A DNA stretch of 64,000 nucleotides from Paragonimus westermani (lineage: Eukaryota; Platyhelminthes; Trematoda; Plagiorchiida; Troglotrematidae), in the NCBI GenBank assembly GCA_008508345.1, contig QNGE01000116.1:259301-323300 (forward strand). Reading direction: 5' to 3'. Shown piece after piece: positions 56,955 to 64,000 of the stretch. Under the pieces are notes generated by a model. That model had not been told where the DNA came from. It saw nothing but the letters and a program-made list of their open reading frames with translations, and ran no database searches. The position numbers were made by a program, and so were the translations under genes. Position 1 is the first letter of the stretch, and every line of letters begins with the position of its first letter.

Positions 56955-59847
56955 GTTTCCCACCCCGTCGTTGTCATAACTACAATGTGTATTTTCGAAC
57001 GAGTTAAACTTAGGTGGATTTCAGTGATTTAACATGTTTGAATGTTCCCTATGGAAATAAGCATGTGTCACGGCAACATAGCTAAGTCCAGACTTTATAT
57101 TTCGCTTCGAGTTCAGCTGAAGGTTTATAGAAACCACAAATTTTACTGAAATCTACAGAAAACTGCGGCATACTTCCTATTAAATCCAATTGCCATACCA
57201 ATAAACGTCACTATATCAATCAGATGTAGAGCACAGAAATAGTTGGTTTGTCATTGAATTAAAATCATCTACTTCATGATTCCAAGACAGTTGAATCAAT
57301 CGGCTAAAGTTGTGGCCTGAATCAAGCTGGCTGAATGTACACTTGTGATTGCGTCTGGTCACTTGCGCGTCATCGAGGGCGGACACTGTAGTGGGCTGGA
57401 TTGATAGTGGTTATACGTGCGCTACTGGTTCCGCCGTTAGTAGTGTGTTTGCAATATCAAAATGTTTGCATATTCAATTGTGTGGTTCACATCAGCGAAT
57501 TGATGGGTGTGCCTAATCTCTGAGTTGTGTGGTTGCACATGAGTTGACAGGACTAAACAACACTACGGCACACACCTAACGTCCAAGGCCCTGAAACCAA
57601 CGGATATGACATTTCTACTTCGGCTTACATTACGCGATTTCAAGGGTGCGACCCTGCTACTGAGCGCCAGTGCATGCGGCGTTATTGACAATGTGAACAG
57701 TACAGATTAACCCGCACCTTCGGAGGCCGTTCAGATTAAGCAATAGCATACAGCATTTAGCTTGCAAAAACAAATGCTCGTCAACCAGTTGGCACCTATG
57801 TAGGCTGGGGAAGGCCTGTACACAATTTTTCCCCTCATCCCTTTTGTTTCACTAACTCTTTGCGACTGAACTTGCACCCCATCACTGACCCTTGGGTGGA
57901 ACACTGTGATCAACCAGGGTATGCATCCATATCAAGTCTTCAGTGTTGGGTTTCGTTGTGAACGACTATATTGTATGTTCTGTGTCCTGCTGATACAGTC
58001 TCAGCTTCTTCTTATAATGAGCAGCAAAGTGGACCATGTTTCGACCGTCAAACTTGTGGTATTTCCTAATTATAGGTATGTCTGTGAAAATGCAATGGGA
58101 CAAAGATGTGATCAGTCGGAACCTGTGTTCGAAAAATGGGAGCTTAGCAGTCAGTCAGACCAAGTGCGTTAGCCTGATACGAGTAGTGACATGAATTGCT
58201 GGATGAACCAACAGATCTGTCGATCGGATAGAAACGTTTAATTGCTTACGCTTTCACACTTTAAAACTGCTTCTATGTTAATTATAACCTTGATACCATA
58301 GGAATCGAATGAGATCGTTCTTCAAGTGCACCAGTTCTTTTGCAAAATTTCAAGACAAACCGATGGTTTAAATTTCATCCCTACCTTGCCATATCACGGA
58401 GAGATAGTGCATCACGAAGTTAATCACTTCAGCGACATGACGCAGCTGTGACCCATTCCACTGCCAGTTCTGTGGAACTAACAGGATAAAGTGTGTTTTC
58501 TACAGAACTGAACATCTACTGTGAAGGCAGGCTTGTGCCCTACGACGACACCTGCCAGATGGTATGTCCGGCCTGTCATTCCCTTCTCCTAGTGAGGTTG
58601 GGCAGTAAAGAAAATGGTCTTGGCGTATAAACAACACCAACACTAAGATCTTTAAGAAATAACCAATGAAATTTCCATTTATCTCTGATTCTCGTAAAAC
58701 GTGTCCTTGTTTTGCCCAAGTTTTACAAGCCACACAGACCTTTCTGGCTTGACAAGCTGCGTTTTCTTCGAAATCAGGGTAACTATAAAACAACTGGCAT
58801 GCACTCAGTCAAATTGACGTAGCTATCTGTAATGATTCTTGATGCTCGCCTTAAAACCGACACTGCACTCTCGGCTTCGTCTGTGTTTGGACTTATCAGG
58901 TGGAGATAACCTTAAAGACTAGTCAAATCGGTTAACGTTCGCGTTACGAGACGATGTGAGTTCTGAATGATGTTTCTGGCTCAAACGGGAGCACCGTTGC
59001 TCCTTCAGAGTAAAATGTCCGTTTGCGTTTGCATAATGCAGACAGGCAAGCATCCGGGCTTCGCCGAATCTGTCAGGTTAGTCGACGCTGAAACTGCTTA
59101 TTGATGCGTAATCAGAGTTTCTAATTGCGACGGAATGAATATCAACCATATTTACTCATATATTTCGTATCCATCTGGACTTTTCAGCCAGGTGTACTTA
59201 GACCAACTTGCCTATGATTCGCCAGTGTTGACTTCACACTGGGCGCGATCGCATTATCATAGGCAATAGTCCAGCCCAAATAGCTTGTGACAAACGGTGA
59301 TGTTGTCTGATATTTTCAATAGACTATACAATTACTTCACTACCTACTCAGCTGGATACCTAAACAATCAGGACTTCCCAGTTAGATGAAAACTATAGGT
59401 TTTATTCAGTCTGTAATTAGGATTAAGATGCATAAGAGACTTAATGAAAGTGACAGAATATAGATACTTTCGAAATGCCATGATATATAAGTTCATTTGC
59501 AACCGTTTTTTCCGATTTACTTAAGCTGAGTGCGTATCCTCTTGCGCAATTCGTAATCGAAAAGATTTCACATGTGTTCGTTGCAGTTTGCTGGGAATTG
59601 TCTCAGAATTCTCCTGTTTAAGACCTACTTTAACTGATAACTGTGATGCATCGGTCGCCCTTCTAAAAATGAATGGGAGAACAGTAATTCCAGCAGTTGC
59701 CATACAAATAAAAATTCATTCAATCCGGGTTTAATATGCTACTGTTAAAAGACAACAGTACATAATACCTTCCAGTTGCTAGCAGGCATTTATAAATCGA
59801 ACCAGGCAAGCATCGGTCAATGAACGACTGTTCTGCGCGTACATGAA
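56955..59847. other. Unannotated interval
   Basis: No supported gene. The minus frame 58500-58793 has a coding-like start (PDFEENAACQARK) after a TTGTTTTATAG acceptor, but no clear donor. The minus frame 59521-59703 begins with ATG (60 codons) and lies just downstream of the gene at 59848, probably in its 3' region. An ATTAAA on the minus strand at 59735-59730 could be that gene's polyadenylation signal. Confidence 0.4.
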
Positions 59848-60861
59848 TCAGTAAGATCCAGAATACACATAGTAGCCCGGCTTCATTCTTTGTCTCGATT
59901 TTGGGATCGTGATGTGAATATGGTGCGGAACCACTTGATGTCGAATTGTAATCGAAGATTGTGACTGCACCGTGCCTTGCCGCATTTGTGATTGGCCACC
60001 AGAGGGTTGAACCCCATTGGCTGATACCGTGTTAGCTCCTGTGGGTAGTGCCATGCGAACTTGAGATGGCACGGCTGGCTGGGATTGTATTACAGGTTGC
60101 GGTTGAACATCAGGCTGAGGTTGGACAACAGGCTGAGGTTGGACAACAGGCTGAGGTTGAACAACAGGCTGAGATTGTGCCACCGTCTGAGGGATGGTCA
60201 TACGACTCTGTTGCGGTTGTACCAGCTGCTGGGATCCGACAGTTTGTGGAACACTCCCCATAGAATTCGACTGCTGAGTAAGGACCTGCTGGTTAGCAAG
60301 CATTGAAGTTTGCTGACTAGTCTGAATAAGCTGAGGTTGTACAACAGCAACTGCCCGGGGTAATTGCACCACCGGCTGCTGCACCACAGGCACGACGACA
60401 GGCACGTACGCTCGGGCCTGATAGACTCCTTGAACAACGGGAATCGTAACCAATCCGGAATGTCCGTATCCGCCATAGAGCAAGCTAGATTCTGGAGGAT
60501 GCATTGGTCTGTCTATAAGAATTCGATCGATTGTCTTGTGTGAACCTTTCCCCTCCACTTGTGCATTATCTGTGCCAGATTCTTCTGTGCGGACAGCAAA
60601 TTTTGCCAACTGTGGTACACGAAATTCATCGTCCATATCTAGTGTGTTGGGATATTGGGTCAAATCTTGCATTACCGGCGGTTTTCCCCTTTTGTCTAAC
60701 TGGGCAGCAACCTTCGCCAGCTTTGGAGATAATCGAGGAACTCCAGAAGGAAACACATCGGGTGCCCACATATCTAATGGCATAACCATCAAAGGAGCAC
60801 CGTCACCGGAAATTGACGTAACCACTAGTAAGGATGTCAAAGGAAGAAAAAACGAGAGCAT
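59848..60861 (-). CDS. Secreted Q/P/V-rich repeat protein
   Basis: The first ATG of a long minus-strand frame is at 60861, giving 337 residues to a stop at 59848; the frame upstream has no ATG. Residues 1-23 (MLSFFLPLTSLLVVTSISGD) form a typical secretory signal peptide: short start, hydrophobic core, small residues at the exit. Residues about 25-120 are mixed and charged. Residues about 125-180 are rich in V, P and Y. Residues about 180-280 are Q-rich, with hexapeptide repeats of the type VVQPQP (about 60105-60185 in the DNA). The carboxyl end is basic and His-rich (RHQVVPHHIHITIPK) and finishes in a Tyr-rich tail (GYYVYSGSY). No catalytic domain is seen. It resembles structural or mucus/matrix-type secreted proteins, possibly an eggshell or tegument product, but that is a guess. 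It is apparently intronless in the coding part. Confidence 0.75.
   Translation of the reverse strand: MLSFFLPLTSLLVVTSISGDGAPLMVMPLDMWAPDVFPSGVPRLSPKLAKVAAQLDKRGKPPVMQDLTQYPNTLDMDDEFRVPQLAKFAVRTEESGTDNAQVEGKGSHKTIDRILIDRPMHPPESSLLYGGYGHSGLVTIPVVQGVYQARAYVPVVVPVVQQPVVQLPRAVAVVQPQLIQTSQQTSMLANQQVLTQQSNSMGSVPQTVGSQQLVQPQQSRMTIPQTVAQSQPVVQPQPVVQPQPVVQPQPDVQPQPVIQSQPAVPSQVRMALPTGANTVSANGVQPSGGQSQMRQGTVQSQSSITIRHQVVPHHIHITIPKSRQRMKPGYYVYSGSY
60105..60185 (-). repeat. 18-bp tandem repeat inside the secreted-protein gene
   Basis: The plus strand shows repeated AGGCTGAGGTTGGACAAC-type 18-bp units, about four, coding for VVQPQP/DVQPQP. Units in the middle are nearly identical, so copy number may vary between individuals. 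Confidence 0.8.
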
Positions 60862-62147
60862 TTGTGAACGTGAAACGCTTCTTCGTATGCCGTGAGTGCT
60901 ACTAATGTGCGGTTTGATAAAAACAGCAAAGAAATCGGGCAACAACGATCATTTGGCCCACAGTGAATGAAATCGAACGCACCGATCTTTACGAAGCAAA
61001 CATGTATTGATTATTTAGAACGCAAGGGTTGATCGAAAAGAGTGCAGATTGCGCAAACTGAACGGCATTAAGCGATATAAATCAGGCACTTTGGTAATTG
61101 TAAGCTGATGAAAACAAAGCCCAACGGGGACAGTTTAAATGACATCGGAAAACAGATGAATTCGGGTTGTTTGAGTGTGATGAATACAATCGGAAAAATT
61201 CTGTCGATGGGTGGAAGTCGTAATAAAGAATGGGTTCAAATACAAAACTATTCTTTTGATCAAACCAGGAAATTGGCCTTAGGATGTGAGCAACAATGTT
61301 GGAAATGACAGCAACCAACCGTTATTCCCTTCATCTATTTACTCTCGACCTTTTCATGTGACTTCAAACCAAGAGACTAGTCCTCAGAACCCGACGGTTC
61401 GATGCACACCAATTCGTATTGGTAAGTAAAGATCAGTGTGTTGACAACCAGTAGCTGCATTTATTAACTGTGAGCTGTACGGCAAAGTGAGCCAACTGTG
61501 GAAATTCAGGCCGTCGAATAGATCCGGACCATGAACAGGAACCGCTTGCATCTACGTTGTAAGTACTTTACCAGCTGAGCTATGAATTCATTACGGTAGT
61601 CTGGAAATCCCCATTATCCAAATGCCCAACTGTATATTCAGCATCCACCAACTGATCCAGGGAATGGGTTGGGTCATCCAATGGGAACTGTGGGGGCGAG
61701 GTAAAACTTAGCACATGAATTTGAAAGCACTAGGCTTTAGGTCGAATGTATGGAGTCAGGAATCGAAAGTACTTCTGAACTAGAAACTGCCATGAATCAA
61801 GGACACTTTCAGGCTAAGACAAATATGAAATCGATACATTCAATAAAATGAGTTGGCTTGGAACCAGTTGCATTGGGAAGGAAAAGGCAAGTTACACATT
61901 GCTACATAATTATTAGACTATCTAATATTTTACAGCTATTCCAGTAACACTTATTTGTAAATGGCTTTAGCATCCAACTCACCAATGTCACCATCGGTCA
62001 CCACGAGGACGATATAAAAACCGTTTATTCTTTATAACATGAAAATATTTGCTACACAGACCATTAATAATTGAGTATTGTGTTGGCTTCTAAACAAGAC
62101 ATACGGAAAACCTGAGTCATGTCAGCATTCGAAAAACGATCACTTAC
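60862..62147. other. Upstream region of the secreted-protein gene; tRNA-like scrap
   Basis: On the minus strand a TATA-like GATTTATATC (61083-61074) lies about 20 bases before an initiator-like TCAGTTT (61061-61055), about 195 bp from the ATG. This is a plausible core promoter, unproven. A tRNA-like A box (TAGCTCAGCTGGTAAAG, minus strand, 61583-61567) marks a SINE or tRNA pseudogene piece. A 66-codon plus frame at 61108-61308 has no motif. Confidence 0.35.
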
Positions 62148-62232
62148 TACGTTCGACAGTATGCTGGGTCCTTTTCGGCAGATCGATGGTGTCGGGCGAA
62201 TGAACAGACATTGATTGTTCAGCCACAGTCAT
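62148..62232 (-). CDS. Candidate initial exon
   Basis: An ATG at 62232 opens MTVAEQSMSVHSPDTIDLPK then RTQHTVER, ending at a consensus donor GTAAGT (62147-62142). A second in-frame ATG is at 62211. A TATAAATA lies at 62252-62245, too close to the first ATG to serve it but possibly the second. Polar, low-complexity-free composition favours coding. No downstream exon was identified. Confidence 0.35.
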
Positions 62233-63746
62233 TTGAAACGGAAATATTTATAGTTGGGAAAAAACAATGCTGATTGAATCTGATAAGGGCAAGAACCTCG
62301 TTCTAATCAACCCATTTTCTATCTAATGGAAATTTCTAAACAACTCTAGAGTCAGTATTTGTTGCCCGTAGATTTCAAACAAATGAAGTTCCGTGAGTGA
62401 CTAACGGTAAATGAGATATGCGTTTTGTTCACCGACTGGAATCCAACGAGCCAGTGGTTGTTTGCCATAAAAGCATGCATGTGCTTTGCGTTTCTTTAAA
62501 AGAAACACTTATAAAGCATTACACTACTGTTGATGGTGTGATTATCGAAAGATATAGGAATCAGTCATCGTTAATCATGAACTACTTCAGCCTGTTGGAA
62601 AACATATGAGCAATAGAGTGGTGGACATCGTGTAAACAGATCTTTCGTTCTTGTCTGCCAAATGAACTGAGATTTACTCTACATTTGGTTTGTTTCTCAT
62701 CAACTGCAACAATGTAACCAAAATGGATGGACATGACAACAATATGCAGAGACAATAAGTTCGACAATGGAAAAACGATGACTTGACACAAGGAGGTCAT
62801 TACTGTCAGTGTTGTTATTGACAAGGAAATATCAACAGATAAATGTCAAAGGTTACGTGATGAAAGTTCTCTGCCAAAGTGGCAAATATATTGCAAATGT
62901 CAGACTGATCCTACACATTAAGGTATTGTTATCGCATTGGTAAGTGTGGGATGGAATAAACAATAATACAGAGAAATAAAAAAGGATTTTCCGAAGTAAA
63001 ACGAATAGGTTGATAATTTATTTTACCATAAAACAGCTTCCGTCTGACAAGTTATTGTGGCCTCTATAAATTCCAAACTGCAACGTAGTGTTTTGTGATA
63101 CATTACTTGGAAGGCATGAGTTCAGTCGATTAGTGAGTCGCCACAATCAGAAAAACTGTATTCGGCTTTTGGTGCTATGTTCGCTAATTTCAGGTGGTTT
63201 GTGTCGTTTTCGTTGTAACAAATAATAAGAGGTTAACAAACCATTCCTAGTTGAGACGTGATCTTTCGTTTCCTTTTTTCCAAACATATTTGAAGGATTC
63301 ATCATTCCAAAATCTCAGTGGAGTTTACAGTGCTTGAAGTTCTTCTTACCGTTGGCATCCAAACGTGAAATTGTGACACAGTGCCCAAAACAGATCAGCT
63401 GCATGATCCTGTTGTACAGAGCATACGTTCTGGCGGAATTCAAAAAGATGCCAACATGGATGAGTTTACGGTTGAGTCAGAAGCTAACCTAAAACGAGAA
63501 CATCTTGTCAGAAGTCCACCAAGTAGCTGCGTAAACGTTGCGTAGAGGGACAGAACACCCTCTCTTAGGCGGTTTCAAAGTATTATATTATATTGTTATA
63601 TTGTTATATGTTATATTATATTGTTGTGACCGTCTTCTGCACCTTTCCTTCACGAAGTATCAAAAAAATACTTTTGTAAAATTTGTGGTTTTCACACGTA
63701 CATTTTGGTCCTCAAAATGGTTGAAGTGGGTTGGAAAGAAGCCTAG
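62233..63746. other. Unannotated interval with AT microsatellite
   Basis: 63581-63626 is a TATTG/TTATAT low-complexity run. Otherwise short frames only. Confidence 0.45.
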
Positions 63747-64000
63747 AACGTGATAAAAACTGTGTGGGCTCGCATCGGTTTTGTTATATCGCGGAGAGAC
63801 CGAGTGGATGCAATTGAGCTGGAACGATTCCTGCGAAACAGTGATATGGTACGCACTGTTTTACACCGAAGAGCCGATTCCCCCAAAGCCGACTATGAAG
63901 GGAAAACACTGGTCTCCCGAAAACTGCGTTTATTGTCTCAGCCCGAAATTCCGAGTGCCGAAGCCCCTAGTGCCGAAAAGCCGAAGTCAAAGTACAAAAT
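63747..64000 (+). CDS. Partial coding-like exon at the window edge
   Basis: The frame opens after a TAG at 63744-63746 (also a possible AG acceptor) and stays open for 84 codons to the last base. It reads RRDRVDAIELERFLRNSDMV, then a basic stretch, then a P/A/E/K-rich segment (QPEIPSAEAPSAEKPKSK). Codon use (many CGA, CTG, GCC) looks coding. The first ATG is at 63846. No domain recognised. It continues to the right, so its true extent cannot be judged. Confidence 0.4.

Noticed and set aside
1..64000. CRISPR array, bacterial operons or prophage
   Set aside because: No short regularly spaced direct repeats, no closely packed same-strand genes, no ribosome binding site pattern; the window is eukaryotic in character.

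Overview
The window reads as nuclear DNA from a repeat-rich, gene-poor metazoan, most likely a parasitic flatworm (trematode or tapeworm). This is an inference. It rests on a degenerate Ty3-type LTR retrotransposon whose Gag and protease resemble the flatworm CsRn1-like group, many Penelope-like element (PLE) pieces with a GIY-YIG endonuclease and hammerhead ribozyme motifs, tRNA-derived SINEs, and candidate exons with GT/AG borders. Nothing looks bacterial: there are no operons, rRNAs or CRISPR arrays. Species cannot be named from the sequence alone.

Layout. 1-3630: two Ty3-type LTR element pieces sharing one LTR (pol of one; gag-protease of an internally deleted one). 4.5-8.7 kb: two copies of an unrecognised gene-like relic and a reversed LTR with a scrap of internal sequence. 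9.0-10.1 kb: a PLE carboxyl end fused to a 0.54-kb unit that recurs at 52 kb. 13.3-14.7 kb: a segment repeated almost identically at 23.2-25.3 kb, where an internal 638-bp unit is tandemly doubled. Each unit carries an intact-looking hammerhead ribozyme core. 16.5 kb and 45.2 kb: further LTR copies. 21.7, 27.2, 42.0 and 42.7 kb: copies of one tRNA-derived SINE, two of them joined to a second repeat (called X here). 27.6-28.3 kb: a PLE reverse transcriptase relic. 32.1-36.8 kb: a PLE cluster, including one insertion with a 16-bp target-site duplication and outward-facing hammerheads. 53.9 and 55.6-57.0 kb: large inverted repeats.

Genes. The one open reading frame I trust as an intact host gene is on the minus strand at 59848-60861: a signal peptide followed by a Q/P/V-rich protein with hexapeptide repeats. 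A coding-looking stretch runs off the right edge (63747-64000). Small candidate exons with good splice signals lie at 20566, 33136, 39000 and 47777 (plus strand) and at 15452, 38087, 48195 and 62148 (minus strand). They are weak individually and cannot be chained into genes without transcripts or homologues.

The biological theme is retroelements. PLEs appear at all stages of decay, with hammerhead ribozymes at their edges, in direct tandem (24 kb), in outward-facing pairs (32 kb) and in a near-perfect palindrome (54 kb). That is the most interesting signal in the window.
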